Source: Dyella monticola | Lineage (GTDB): Bacteria > Pseudomonadota > Gammaproteobacteria > Xanthomonadales > Rhodanobacteraceae | Direction of reading: 5' to 3' | Assembly (NCBI RefSeq): GCF_003363155.1 | Contig: NZ_QRBE01000003.1 | Location: 310,001-374,000, forward strand | DNA: 64,000 nt | Shown: positions 54,711-63,989 of the stretch, in pieces | How positions within the stretch are numbered: position 1 is the first letter of the stretch | Layout: every line of letters begins with the position of its first letter | Made by a program: the position numbers and the translations under genes | The notes under the pieces: generated by a model | The model's input: only the letters and a program-made list of their open reading frames with translations | The model's database searches: none | What the model was told of the DNA's origin: nothing

Positions 54711-55151
54711 GTCATGGTCCTTCCACTCTTCGATATCTATCAGAGAAAGCTTTTCGCCGTGGTTTTTTGTCTGTGCAGATGGGTCCTTGATATTGTGGAC
54801 TTGAGGTGTGACGGCGACGATTTTCACGTTGCGCAGGGTCATGTTGAAGTATTCGACTTCGCGGCCGGCCTCATCGACGCGATACCACTTTATTTCGGCG
54901 GATCTCAAGGTATCGCCGCGCGAGAGTCGCATGTAGAGAATAGGCGAGGAGCGATCGATTTCTTTTTCGATGACGAGGGGCATATGCAGGCGGGTGCCTA
55001 GCAAGCGCCCGGTTACGCTATCGGCGGGGGCATGCATGCCATGTTTGAAGCTCAGTACTTCAATGCTTCCCTCACGGCCGACGACTTGGCTTGAGCCGCG
55101 GATGTCACTGCCGTCGATGTCTTTTAGCCACAAATGCAGGGGAATTGCCAC
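54618..55151 (-). CDS. hcp: Hcp family type VI secretion protein (isolated copy)
   Basis: 177 residues. WLKDIDGSDIRGSSQVVGRE, IEVLSFKHGMHAPAD, GRLLGTRLHMPLVIEKEID and SAEIKWYRVDEAGREVEYFN are close to Hcp1-type tube proteins, which stack as hexameric rings and carry effectors. The start is GTG with AAGGA upstream, giving the usual MAIP. The last ~35 residues (after EEWKDHD) do not look like the family and are read from DNA antisense to the gene at 54354-54710, suggesting a frameshifted or extended tail. No other type VI gene is in the window. Confidence 0.85.
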   Translation of the reverse strand: MAIPLHLWLKDIDGSDIRGSSQVVGREGSIEVLSFKHGMHAPADSVTGRLLGTRLHMPLVIEKEIDRSSPILYMRLSRGDTLRSAEIKWYRVDEAGREVEYFNMTLRNVKIVAVTPQVHNIKDPSAQTKNHGEKLSLIDIEEWKDHDSIATKRGPPHMDDSVWRTNHPLGCVVILLI

Positions 55152-55346
55152 GCGCGATCCTTAGCCGTTGGTATCGGCGCAGTGTTACGCATGGTGGCAG
55201 ATGAAGCCGTCGGATGATTCAGTGTGCTTGGGCCGCATTCGAGAGACAGCATGTGTCAGGTAAGGCGGTAAGCGGAGCAAGCATGAGTACCGAAAACGGA
55301 GGTTTGCTCGGTATAACCTGTGTCGCGGGGTTGGCCCTCACCCTAG

Positions 55347-55369
55347 CCCTCTCCCCGGAGGGGAGAGGG
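55347..55369 (-). terminator. Strong GC hairpin after valS
   Basis: ccctctcccc, loop gga, ggggagaggg: a perfect 10-bp stem 12 bases beyond the valS stop, without a T-run on the minus strand. It may be a half-copy of the family-1 repeat serving as a 3' structure. Confidence 0.5.
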
Positions 55370-55380
55370 ACTGTTTTGCG

Positions 55381-58188
55381 CTAGCCAAGCTTGTCCATCT
55401 GCTCACGCAGGGCGCCCAGCTGCGTGCTCCAGTCGGTGATGCGCTGCCGCTCTTGCGTTACCACTTCAGCGGGGGCGTTTGCCACGAAGTTGGCGTTGCC
55501 AAGTTTGGTCTCGCACTTCTTGATTTCGCTTTCGATCTTCGCGATTTCTTTGCTGAGGCGCGTTTTCTCGGCGCTGAGGTCGATAAGTCCCGCGAGTGGG
55601 ATCAGTACGCGTAGAGTGCCGACTACGGCAACTGCGGCGGCGGGTTCATTTTTCCCCGAATCAATCCACTGTGGCGCCTCGACGCGTGCGAGAAAGCTGA
55701 TCTGCGCTGCAAATTTTTCGACGCGTGCGCGATCGCCGGCATCGCCATCGGCCAGCAGCAACGGGATGATCTTGCCGGGCGCTATGTTCATTTCGGCGCG
55801 AATACGACGAATGCCGCTGAGCACGTTCTTGAACCACTCGATCTCGGCGGTGGCAGCTTCATCAATGGCGATGTCGTTCGCGTTCGGCCAAGGGCGCTGG
55901 AAGATGCTTTCTGCACCGAAGCCAAGTTTTGGCGCCACCGATTGCCAGATTTCTTCGGTGATGAATGGAATGATCGGATGCAGTGCGCGCAACACCGTTT
56001 CCAACACCACCAGCAAGGTGTGGCGCGTGGACGCTGCAGCGGTTGCATCATCTCCATTGAGCGCAGGCTTGGACAGTTCCAGGAACCAGTCGCAGTATTC
56101 GTTCCACACGAACTCATACAGCGACTGCGCGAGCAGGTCGAAGCGGTAGGTAACGAAGTGTTGATCAACCTCGACCAGCGTCTGCTTCAGTCGCGTGAGA
56201 ATCCAGCGCTCTGCCTCGGTGGCTGGTGCTCCTGAAGGAGCGGGTAGTTCACCTTCCGGCAGATTCATCAGCACGAAGCGCGCCGCATTCCACAGTTTGT
56301 TGCAGAACGCTTTGTAGCCTTCGGCGCGCTTGATGTCGAAGTTGATGGTGCGGCTGTAGCTGGCCAATGCCGCGAAGGTGAAGCGCAGTGCATCCGTGCC
56401 GATGGCGGGGATGCCTTGCGGATAATCCTTGCGGATACGTTTTTCGACTTTCTCGCGTACCTGCGGAATCAGCAACGACTTGGTGGATTTTTCCACCAGC
56501 GGCTCCGCCTCGATGCCGTCGATCAAGTCCAAGGGATCGAGCGTATTGCCCTTGGACTTGGACATCTTCTGGCCTTCCGCATCGCGCACGATGGCGTTGA
56601 TATACACCTCGCGGAACGGCACGTTGCCGGTGAAGTACAAGGTCGCCATCACCATGCGCGCGACCCAGAAGAAGATAATGTCAAAGCCCGTGACCAGCAC
56701 GGCGCTAGGCAGGAAGATCTTGTCCTGCTCCCAGTTGGCGATCACGTCGCCGCGTTCGTTCTTGATCGGGCCCTTTTCAGGCCAGCCGAGCGTGGAGAAC
56801 GGCCACAGCGCCGAGCTGAACCACGTATCGAGCACGTCGTCGTCTTGCTTGAGCGCACCCACCGGCGCGACCTCAGCGTGTTTGCGCGCGTCGGCTTCGT
56901 CTTCACCGACGAAAATGGTGCCGGCTTCGTCGTACCACGCTGGAATGCGATGACCCCACCAGAGCTGGCGGCTGATGCACCAGTCCTGGATGTTTTCCAG
57001 CCACTGCGTATAGGTGGTGGTCCAGTTCTCCGGCACGAATTTGATATCGCCCGAACGCACGGCATTGAGCGCCGGTTCGGTAATTGCCTCGCGGCCTTTT
57101 TCGCTGGTGAGATCGACGAACCATTGGTCGGTGAGCATCGGTTCGATCACCGCATCCGAACGCTGGCTTACCGGAACCTGCAATTTGTGCGGTTTGGTTT
57201 CGATCAGGAGGCCTGCGGCGTCGAGATCGGCGAGCACGACTTTGCGCGCTTCGTAGCGATCCATGCCTTGATACTTCGCGGGTGCGTTTGCGTTGACCTT
57301 GGCATCGAGCGTGAAAATCTCGATCGGCGCGAGTTTGTGACGCTGGCCGATCGCGTAGTCGTTGAAATCGTGCGCCGGGGTAATCTTCACGCAGCCGGTA
57401 CCGAATTCGCGGTCGACGTAGTCGTCGGCGATCACCGGAATCTGACGGCCGGTAAGCGGCAGCGTCAGCGTCTTGCCGATCAGGTGCTGATAGCGCTCAT
57501 CATCCGGATGCACGGCGACTGCCACGTCGCCCAGCATGGTTTCCGGACGCGTCGTTGCGACGACGACGCTTTCACTGCTATCGGTAACGGGATAGCGGAT
57601 CGACCACATGTGTCCATCGCGCTCGACATTGTTCACTTCCAGATCCGACACCGCCGTGCCCAGCACCGGATCCCAGTTCACCAGGCGATTGCCACGGTAG
57701 ATCAAGCCGGCGCGGTACCACTCCACGAATACCTTGCGCACGGCGGCAGACAAGCCTTCGTCCATGGTGAAACGTTCGCGCGACCAGTCGGCGGCGACGC
57801 CCAGGCGGCGCATCTGGTTGGTGATGGTGGAACCCGATTCCTCCTTCCACTGCCATACGCGTTCGACGAACGGCTCACGGCCCAGGTCGTGGCGGCTTTT
57901 GCTCTCCACAGCGAGCTGGTTTTCCACGATTTTCTGCGTGGCGATGCCGGCGTGATCGGTGCCGACCTGCCACAAGGTATTCATGCCGCGCATGCGCTGG
58001 TAGCGGATCAGCATGTCCATCACCGTCTGTTGGAAGGCATGGCCCATGTGCAGGGTGCCGGTGACATTCGGCGGCGGCAGCAGGATGCAATAGGGTTCGC
58101 CGTGTCCGGACGGCCGGAAGACGCCACTGGCTTCCCAGCGGGCATACCATTTCGACTCGATCGGGCGGGGCTCGAAACTCTTTTCCAT
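55381..58188 (-). CDS. valS: Valyl-tRNA synthetase
   Basis: Class I synthetase charging tRNA-Val, with an editing domain that removes misacylated threonine. 935 residues. The HIGH-type motif is in [14 protein letters not shown] (near 45), the KMSKS motif in [16 protein letters not shown] (near 540), and the C-terminal coiled coil ([20 protein letters not shown]) is present. ATG 58188 gives [15 protein letters not shown], the usual start; the frame extends to 58278 without support. A 603-residue antisense frame is a shadow. Confidence 0.98.
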   Translation of the reverse strand: MEKSFEPRPIESKWYARWEASGVFRPSGHGEPYCILLPPPNVTGTLHMGHAFQQTVMDMLIRYQRMRGMNTLWQVGTDHAGIATQKIVENQLAVESKSRHDLGREPFVERVWQWKEESGSTITNQMRRLGVAADWSRERFTMDEGLSAAVRKVFVEWYRAGLIYRGNRLVNWDPVLGTAVSDLEVNNVERDGHMWSIRYPVTDSSESVVVATTRPETMLGDVAVAVHPDDERYQHLIGKTLTLPLTGRQIPVIADDYVDREFGTGCVKITPAHDFNDYAIGQRHKLAPIEIFTLDAKVNANAPAKYQGMDRYEARKVVLADLDAAGLLIETKPHKLQVPVSQRSDAVIEPMLTDQWFVDLTSEKGREAITEPALNAVRSGDIKFVPENWTTTYTQWLENIQDWCISRQLWWGHRIPAWYDEAGTIFVGEDEADARKHAEVAPVGALKQDDDVLDTWFSSALWPFSTLGWPEKGPIKNERGDVIANWEQDKIFLPSAVLVTGFDIIFFWVARMVMATLYFTGNVPFREVYINAIVRDAEGQKMSKSKGNTLDPLDLIDGIEAEPLVEKSTKSLLIPQVREKVEKRIRKDYPQGIPAIGTDALRFTFAALASYSRTINFDIKRAEGYKAFCNKLWNAARFVLMNLPEGELPAPSGAPATEAERWILTRLKQTLVEVDQHFVTYRFDLLAQSLYEFVWNEYCDWFLELSKPALNGDDATAAASTRHTLLVVLETVLRALHPIIPFITEEIWQSVAPKLGFGAESIFQRPWPNANDIAIDEAATAEIEWFKNVLSGIRRIRAEMNIAPGKIIPLLLADGDAGDRARVEKFAAQISFLARVEAPQWIDSGKNEPAAAVAVVGTLRVLIPLAGLIDLSAEKTRLSKEIAKIESEIKKCETKLGNANFVANAPAEVVTQERQRITDWSTQLGALREQMDKLG

Positions 58189-58287
58189 CGGGGACTCGCG
58201 GTGGCGCGCCGGGGCTGGCGCGCGTGAATAGGTATACGAACAAACCCGCATTGTAAGGGGCGGGGGAGGGTGTGCCAAAGCGATGAG

Positions 58288-58411
58288 CTCCCACCCCTGC
58301 GTGTAGTAGGGGCGCTAGGGTGAGGTGAAACAACCTCGCGACGCGTTAAAGCTGCCCCGCGAGCGCGTGCGGCCCCATGCCCGACCCTCCCCTGCGGATG
58401 CCCCGGGGGAG
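58288..58411. repeat. Palindromic repeat, family 1, copy 7
   Basis: Left hairpin ccacccctgcgtgtagtagggg and right hairpin cccctgcggatgccccgggg, in the 285-base divergent gap between valS and the next gene; more decayed than other copies. The rest of the gap shows no gene. Confidence 0.55.
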
Positions 58412-58473
58412 CGGTTAGCGCATCCGCTATAGTTCTTGGTTGATTTCACAGGCATTCCATCGGGATCGGGCGC

Positions 58474-59424
58474 ATGGAAATACGGAACGAGGTCGATATC
58501 GTCACAGCAGGGCCGCCCAAGCCGGCCACGGGAGGCATTCGACCCAGGGTGGTAGTGTGCATGACCAACCACGAGCGCCCGGACTGCGCGCGGATCAATC
58601 AGGAAATCATCAAGCTTAACTATCCCCACTCCTGGCCGATCGTGCATGCCTGCTCAGGCCCCAGCTACGCGCCGCACATGGAAGACGTGCTGGTGCGTTG
58701 CCAGCCGCGCGACGTCATCGAAGGTGCACTGAACTTGCTGCAGCAGTCCTGTCGCGCTGCGGTGGAGATCTACAACCCGCAGTATCTGGTGCACGTGGAG
58801 GCCGATACCTGGGTGTTCGATCAGGGAGTGATCGAGCGTTACATCGAGCTGCTTGATCGCCATCCGGATGCTTACCTGGCGGCATCCACATGGAGTACCG
58901 ATCAGCGCGTGCAGTGGCGCCGCCTGCGGCATCCCTTCGCAAAAGTGAAGCTGGGTGTGGCCCGGGTGCTCAATGCCATGGGCAACGATTTTGGCGTGAA
59001 GCGCAAACAGACGTTGTCGACGCAGTTCTTCATCGCGCGTAACGATCCGCGATTTTTGAAGATGATCGATGGCATTCAACCCACCCTCGACAACACGCTG
59101 GAATACGATTTTTATCGCGCGTTTGTGACCGAATTCGGCGAGCGTGCGGTGATCCACATCAAGGAACGCGAGCCGGTCCATCCCGATAACCGGCACTGGT
59201 GCCCGGCGCTGACGCTGCATGCCCAGCACTGGCCGGAGCAGTTACAACGACCAGCGTTGCCAGCGGAGGGTTCTTCACACGAAGGCGTTTCCGGTCAGTA
59301 CGACATCCCGGGCAAGAAGGAGGTGTTGGCTGCCCACGGTTTCAAGCATCTGGGACCGGCGATGCGTCAATTGCTGGATGCGAGCGATACCTGCTACTAC
59401 AACCCCAAGGCCAAGCGCTATTAG
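58474..59424 (+). CDS. Glycosyltransferase-like protein of unknown specificity
   Basis: 316 residues, no signal peptide or membrane helix. The opening strand RPRVVVCMTNHERPDCARIN and the later LVHVEADTWVFDQGVIERYI resemble a GT-A nucleotide-sugar fold with an acidic metal motif (EAD). FGVKRKQTLSTQFFIARNDP and the histidine/tryptophan-rich HPDNRHWCPALTLHAQHWPE are further landmarks. The acceptor and donor cannot be guessed. The ribosome site is weak. It precedes tsaB by 27 bases. Confidence 0.6.
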   Translation: MEIRNEVDIVTAGPPKPATGGIRPRVVVCMTNHERPDCARINQEIIKLNYPHSWPIVHACSGPSYAPHMEDVLVRCQPRDVIEGALNLLQQSCRAAVEIYNPQYLVHVEADTWVFDQGVIERYIELLDRHPDAYLAASTWSTDQRVQWRRLRHPFAKVKLGVARVLNAMGNDFGVKRKQTLSTQFFIARNDPRFLKMIDGIQPTLDNTLEYDFYRAFVTEFGERAVIHIKEREPVHPDNRHWCPALTLHAQHWPEQLQRPALPAEGSSHEGVSGQYDIPGKKEVLAAHGFKHLGPAMRQLLDASDTCYYNPKAKRY

Positions 59425-59451
59425 AGCGGCACTTGGTGCGAGAATGGCCGA

Positions 59452-60150
59452 ATGAATCTCTTAGCCATCGAAACTGCCACCGAAGCGTGCTCCGTCGCCC
59501 TCGTCCATGGCGAGACGATCATTGCCCGCACCGAGCTGGCGCCGCGCCGTCATGCCGAGCGTGTATTGCCGATGGCGGACCAATTGCTGGCTGAGGCGGG
59601 CATCGGCAAGCACGCGCTCGATGCCATCGCCGTAGGGCGTGGGCCCGGTGCGTTTACCGGCGTGCGCCTGGCGGTGTCGTTGGCGCAGGGTATGGCGATC
59701 GCACTGGATCGCCCAGTGGTGACGGTTTCCTCGCTGGCTGCGCTGGCGCTGGAGGCGCCGGAGGATGACGCCGCGATCCTCGCCGTGATCGATGCGCGGA
59801 TGGGCGAGATCTATGCGGCCTGCTACCAGCATGATGGGGAAGGTGGCGTGATCGCGCTGGATGAAGAGCGTGTCACGACGGCCTCATCGCTGGTGTTGCC
59901 GCAGGAGGATGCCTGGAACGTGGTCGGTACCGGCTGGGCTGCGTATCGAGAGGCGCTGCATCAACGTCTGGGCCGGGAACCGCGCTCTGCGGACGGCGCC
60001 TGTTATCCGCAGGCGCGCCACGTCGCCACCCTGGCCGTGCGCGAGTTCAAGGCTGGCCGCGCGGTAGCGCCCGAGCAGGCCTTGCCGGTGTATCTACGCG
60101 ACAAGGTCGCGCTGACGCTGGTGGAGCAAGGAAAGGAGCCGCCCCCGTAA
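59452..60150 (+). CDS. tsaB: tRNA threonylcarbamoyladenosine biosynthesis protein TsaB
   Basis: Partner of TsaD in forming t6A37 of ANN-reading tRNAs. 232 residues of the ASKHA fold: MNLLAIETATEACSVAL at the start, AVGRGPGAFTGVRLAVSLAQG near 62, DARMGEIYAACY near 120. Length and motifs are typical. Confidence 0.96.
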   Translation: MNLLAIETATEACSVALVHGETIIARTELAPRRHAERVLPMADQLLAEAGIGKHALDAIAVGRGPGAFTGVRLAVSLAQGMAIALDRPVVTVSSLAALALEAPEDDAAILAVIDARMGEIYAACYQHDGEGGVIALDEERVTTASSLVLPQEDAWNVVGTGWAAYREALHQRLGREPRSADGACYPQARHVATLAVREFKAGRAVAPEQALPVYLRDKVALTLVEQGKEPPP

Positions 60151-60169
60151 GCGCGGGCCTCTTACGGCG

Positions 60170-61207
60170 TTAGAGTTGGCCGATCACCAACTGCACCAGC
60201 AAGCTGCTGATCGATACCGCAGCCCATACCCCCAGTCCCAGCAGAATCGGTCGTACACCCGTCGAAGCCATCTTACGCAGATTGGCCGACAAGCCGATTG
60301 CGGTGAGCGCCACGATGATCATGAATTCGGCACCCAGGTGAATCGTCGGCAGGATCGCCGCCGGCAACACGTTTGCCGTGCGCACGGCCGATGCCACCAG
60401 AAACCACAGGATGAACCACGGGAAAATCCGACGCAGGCTGAAATGGCTAGCCACGCCAGCGTGCTTGGCAGCGCGCTTTTCGCGCATGGCCACCACGAGG
60501 GCCAGGATCAGGCAGATGGGAATGATCAGCGTGGCGCGCGTGAGCTTCACGATCGTGGCGTAATCGCCTGCGCCGGTGCTGTAGCTGTAGCCCGCGGCCA
60601 CCACCGAGGAGGTGTCGTTGATCGCGGTCCCGGCCCACAAACCAAAACCCAGGTCGGAAAGATGCAACGCATGCCCAAGCAGCGGGAACAACAGCACCGC
60701 GATGATGTTGAACAAGAAGATAGTGGAGATCGCGAACGCGGTGTCGTGATCATCCGGCTTGATGATCGGCGTCACCGCAGCAATGGCCGAGCCCCCGCAG
60801 ATCGCGGTGCCCACGCCGATCAGCAGCTTGAGCTTGTCGTGCACCTTCAGCACCCGGCCAAGCAGCAGGGCGGTACCAAAGGCTACCGTGATGGTCACCA
60901 GCGTCACCGATAGCGATTCCAGTCCGGTTTTCGCCACCTGGGTGAGGCTTAGGCCGAACCCCAGCGCGATAATCGACCACTGCAGGATCTGCTTGCTGGC
61001 GAACTGGATGCCTGGATTGAAGCTCTCGCCCGGGGAAAAGAGGTTGCGCACGGCGATGCCGATGAGGATCCCGAACACCGGGCCGCCAATCAGCGGCACC
61101 GCGCGGCCCAGCCACCACGCTACCAGGGCGATGCCCAGGGCGAGCAGCAGGCCAGAAGCCCGAAGGCGCAGGCCAGGTGAGGCAGAGGAGATCGAGATGG
61201 CATTCAT
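60170..61207 (-). CDS. yeiH: YeiH/UPF0324 family putative sulfate exporter
   Basis: 345 residues with about ten hydrophobic helices. GTAICGGSAIAAVTPIIKP, WAGTAINDTSSVVAAGYSY and the closing TAIGLSANLRKMASTGVRP are conserved family segments. ATG 61207 with GGAG upstream is preferred to TTG at 61216. It is divergent from a LysR regulator, the yeiE-yeiH arrangement of E. coli. Function in relatives is inferred as anion (sulfate/taurine-derived) export. Confidence 0.9.
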   Translation of the reverse strand: MNAISISSASPGLRLRASGLLLALGIALVAWWLGRAVPLIGGPVFGILIGIAVRNLFSPGESFNPGIQFASKQILQWSIIALGFGLSLTQVAKTGLESLSVTLVTITVAFGTALLLGRVLKVHDKLKLLIGVGTAICGGSAIAAVTPIIKPDDHDTAFAISTIFLFNIIAVLLFPLLGHALHLSDLGFGLWAGTAINDTSSVVAAGYSYSTGAGDYATIVKLTRATLIIPICLILALVVAMREKRAAKHAGVASHFSLRRIFPWFILWFLVASAVRTANVLPAAILPTIHLGAEFMIIVALTAIGLSANLRKMASTGVRPILLGLGVWAAVSISSLLVQLVIGQL

Positions 61208-61252
61208 GGCGGACAACTCCGGGGGATGGAGCTATTGTCCGATTCGTCATGT

Positions 61253-61277
61253 ATTAGGAAAATTTGAAATATCTAAT
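61253..61277. promoter_or_regulatory. Candidate LysR-type operator
   Basis: attag (61253-61257) and ctaat (61273-61277) are inverted around an AT-rich 15-base centre in the 90-base divergent gap. The position suits control of both yeiH and the regulator. Prediction from symmetry only. Confidence 0.5.
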
Positions 61278-61297
61278 CGAACCCATAAAATAGGCTG

Positions 61298-62209
61298 ATG
61301 ATCAACGTCAGCCTGCGTCAGCTCGATGTATTCGTGCAGATCGCCCTGCACGGCAGCGTGCGCGCCGCCGCCGAGCGCCTGTACCTCACCCAGCCGGCCG
61401 CCAGCATGGCCTTGGCTGAAATGGAGCGGCAACTCGACGCCCCCGTATTCGACCGCGAGCGCGGCCGGCTGCGGCTGAACGCGCGCGGGCGCGAACTGCT
61501 GCCGCTCGCCCAGGAACTGCTCGAACGCCATGCCGAATTCGGGCGTCGTGCCACCGGCAAAACCACCGTGCTCGCCGGCGAGTTGCGCATCGGCACCAGC
61601 AACACGGTCGGCAACTACCGCGTGGGTGAGTTGCTCGGCGAGTTCGTGCGCGCTTATCCGCAGGTGGCCATTCGCTTGCGCGTGGCGAACACGGACGGCA
61701 TCGCCGCAGCTGTGCTGGATCACAGCCTGGATGTTGGCTGCGTGGAGGGACCTGTTACCCATCCGCTGCTGGAAGTCCATCCTTGGCGCGACGACACACT
61801 AGTCGTCTGCGCGCCGCCGGATCACCCGCTGGCAAAGAAGCGCGGCTTGAAGCCTGAACATTTTGCCGGCGCGCGCTGGATTTTTCGCGAACCGGGCTCA
61901 GCCACGCGCAGCACTACCGAGCGTGCGCTGGCACAGTTGCCGCCGGGCGAAACAGTGATGGAGCTCGATCAGATCGAAGCGATCAAGCAGGCGGTAACGG
62001 CAGGCTTGGGCATTGCCTGTTTGCCCGAAGTGGCGGTGATCGATGCGCTGGCGACGGGGCGCCTGGTTGCATTGAAAACGCCGTTTCTGGATTTAGGGCG
62101 GAAGCTTTCGATGCTGGTGCATCGGGAAAAATATCGCGGCGCGGCGCTCGAGGCGTTTTTGCATTCCGTAAGCGATCACAGTGTCACCACTGGCCGACAT
62201 CATCACTAG
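61298..62209 (+). CDS. LysR-family transcriptional regulator (YeiE-like)
   Basis: 303 residues. N-terminal winged helix (LRQLDVFVQIALHGSVRAAAERLYLTQPAASMALAEMERQL), then a periplasmic-binding-protein-type effector domain (ELRIGTSNTVGNY, VTAGLGIACLPEVAV). The divergent yeiH gene indicates its likely target; in E. coli the yeiE neighbour has the same relation. His-rich tail TGRHHH. Confidence 0.92.
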   Translation: MINVSLRQLDVFVQIALHGSVRAAAERLYLTQPAASMALAEMERQLDAPVFDRERGRLRLNARGRELLPLAQELLERHAEFGRRATGKTTVLAGELRIGTSNTVGNYRVGELLGEFVRAYPQVAIRLRVANTDGIAAAVLDHSLDVGCVEGPVTHPLLEVHPWRDDTLVVCAPPDHPLAKKRGLKPEHFAGARWIFREPGSATRSTTERALAQLPPGETVMELDQIEAIKQAVTAGLGIACLPEVAVIDALATGRLVALKTPFLDLGRKLSMLVHREKYRGAALEAFLHSVSDHSVTTGRHHH

Positions 62210-62214
62210 TTCGT

Positions 62215-62236
62215 GGCCCCGGCGAAAGCCGGGGGG
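62215..62236. repeat. Half-element of the family-2 palindrome
   Basis: ggccccggcgaaagccgggg, a hairpin with loop gaaa, lies between the convergent LysR gene and ptsI stops (gap 34 bases) and may serve as a terminator for either. Confidence 0.5.
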
Positions 62237-62243
62237 CAGGTGA

Positions 62244-63989
62244 TCAATGCTCGCCACACCCGCCGGTAATCGCCAGCAGCATCGCCTCGGCTTCTTCATG
62301 TGTACGTGCACGAATCAGCCGCGGTGCAAAGCTGCGCAACTTGGCGTGATCGAGCGAGGTGAGCCGATCGCGCACATGCAGGATGCGACTGGGATGCATG
62401 CTGAAATCGCACAGGCCAAGCGCAAGCAACAAGGCCGTGAAGTTTTCATCGCCGCCGATCTCGCCACATAGGCTCACCGGCTTGCCCGCGCGCCGGCCGG
62501 CGGAGATGACGTGAGAGATCAAACGCAGCAACGCCGGCTGTAGTGGGTTGTAGATGTTCTCCAGCGCATCGTTGCCGCGATCGGCGGCGAGCACGTACTG
62601 CGCCAGATCGTTCGTGCCGATGGCGAGAAAATCGGCATGTTCGAGCAACGCCCGCACGTTGAGCGCTGCGGCCGGCACTTCGATCATGGCGCCTAGCTGC
62701 AGTTTTTCCGGCAGGTCGATGTTCTCGCGCTTGAGTTCCTGTCGCGCGAGCTTGAACAAGGTACGCACCGCGATCAGTTCATCCGGTTGCGTCACCATCG
62801 GCACCAGCACGCGCACGGGTCCGTAGCAGGCTGCGCGCAGGATGGCGCGGATCTGCGTGGTGAACACAGCCGGATGACGCAGTGACAAGCGCACCCCGCG
62901 CACACCTAATGCGGGGTTTTCTTCGCCACGAATAGCCAGGCCCGCTGCATCGGCTTTATCGGCGCCGAGGTCGAGCGTGCGGATCGTTACCGGCGCACCG
63001 CCCATGCCTAGGACCACGTCGCGATAAGCGTTGAACTGCTCATCTTCCGATGGCAAGCCCTTGTGGCGCAGGAACAGGAACTCCGTGCGATACAAGCCGA
63101 CACCGTCCGCACCGCGCGCACGGGCGAGCGCGACGTCGCTGGCCGATTCGGCGTTGGCGAGCAGGCGGATATCCACGCCATCGCGCGTGCGCGTGGGTGC
63201 GTTCGCCAGAGTTGCCAGGCGCCGTCCTTCCAGCGCCGATTCGCGCTGCCACGCGCGGTAGCGGGCGAGATCCTGTGCATTGGGATGCACCACGGCTTCG
63301 CCATGCTCCGTATCGAGCAGGATCAGATCGTCGTCGTGGATGGTGGCAAGCGCATCGCGCGTGCCCACCAGCATCGGCAGGTTGAGGCTGCGCGCGAGGA
63401 TGGCGCTGTGCGAATACGGGCTGCCCGAACTGGTGATCACGCCCAGCAGGCCGTTGCCGGCCAGATGCGCCATATCCGCCGGCGCAATGGTATCGGCGAC
63501 CAGGATCTCACCGACGCGCGCGGCCAGCTTGCGTTCCTCCGCACTGGTCTGGCGTTGCAGCGCGGAGATGACGCGACTGATGACCTGGTCGACGTCTTCC
63601 ATGCGGCTGCGCAAATAAGGGTCATCCATCGCGGCAAACACATTGGCGAGACGGTCGCGCTGTTTCTTCAACGCAGCGCCGGCGCGGTAGCGGCCGATGG
63701 TGATCATTTCATCCAGGCCGCGCAGCAGCTCCGCATCGTCAAGCAGAAGGCTGTGCGCGTCGATGAATTCGTTGACTTCGCGTGCCAACGCACCGTGCAG
63801 CTTGCCGCGCAGTTCGTGCAATTCCTGTCGCGCGGTGTCCAGCGCCTTATGAAGTTGCTCGAGCTCGGAGGGGATTTCTTCTTCGGTAAGCGGTCGCGTA
63901 TCGACCAGGTAGCGACTGGGCTGGACCAATCGTGCGCGGCCCAGGGTCATGCCGCGCGAGGCCATGGTGCCCGAGAGGATTTGCCTCAT
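62244..63989 (-). CDS. ptsI: Phosphoenolpyruvate-protein phosphotransferase (PTS enzyme I)
   Basis: It transfers phosphate from PEP to HPr. 581 residues: N-terminal HPr-binding domain, active histidine in SPYSHSAILARSLNLP (near 192), PEP-binding barrel with LYRTEFLFL, ENPALGVRGVR, GTNDLAQYVLAADRG and CGEIGGD. Usual length (575 in E. coli). The ATG 63989 context ccATGA implies that an upstream gene, probably ptsH just outside the window, overlaps it by four bases. Confidence 0.95.
   Translation of the reverse strand: MRQILSGTMASRGMTLGRARLVQPSRYLVDTRPLTEEEIPSELEQLHKALDTARQELHELRGKLHGALAREVNEFIDAHSLLLDDAELLRGLDEMITIGRYRAGAALKKQRDRLANVFAAMDDPYLRSRMEDVDQVISRVISALQRQTSAEERKLAARVGEILVADTIAPADMAHLAGNGLLGVITSSGSPYSHSAILARSLNLPMLVGTRDALATIHDDDLILLDTEHGEAVVHPNAQDLARYRAWQRESALEGRRLATLANAPTRTRDGVDIRLLANAESASDVALARARGADGVGLYRTEFLFLRHKGLPSEDEQFNAYRDVVLGMGGAPVTIRTLDLGADKADAAGLAIRGEENPALGVRGVRLSLRHPAVFTTQIRAILRAACYGPVRVLVPMVTQPDELIAVRTLFKLARQELKRENIDLPEKLQLGAMIEVPAAALNVRALLEHADFLAIGTNDLAQYVLAADRGNDALENIYNPLQPALLRLISHVISAGRRAGKPVSLCGEIGGDENFTALLLALGLCDFSMHPSRILHVRDRLTSLDHAKLRSFAPRLIRARTHEEAEAMLLAITGGCGEH

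Noticed and set aside
54714-55001. 95-residue + strand frame over hcp
   Set aside because: Antisense to a clear Hcp core; no ribosome site.
56416-58227. 603-residue open frame antisense to valS
   Set aside because: A shadow of valS, whose sense frame carries all synthetase motifs.
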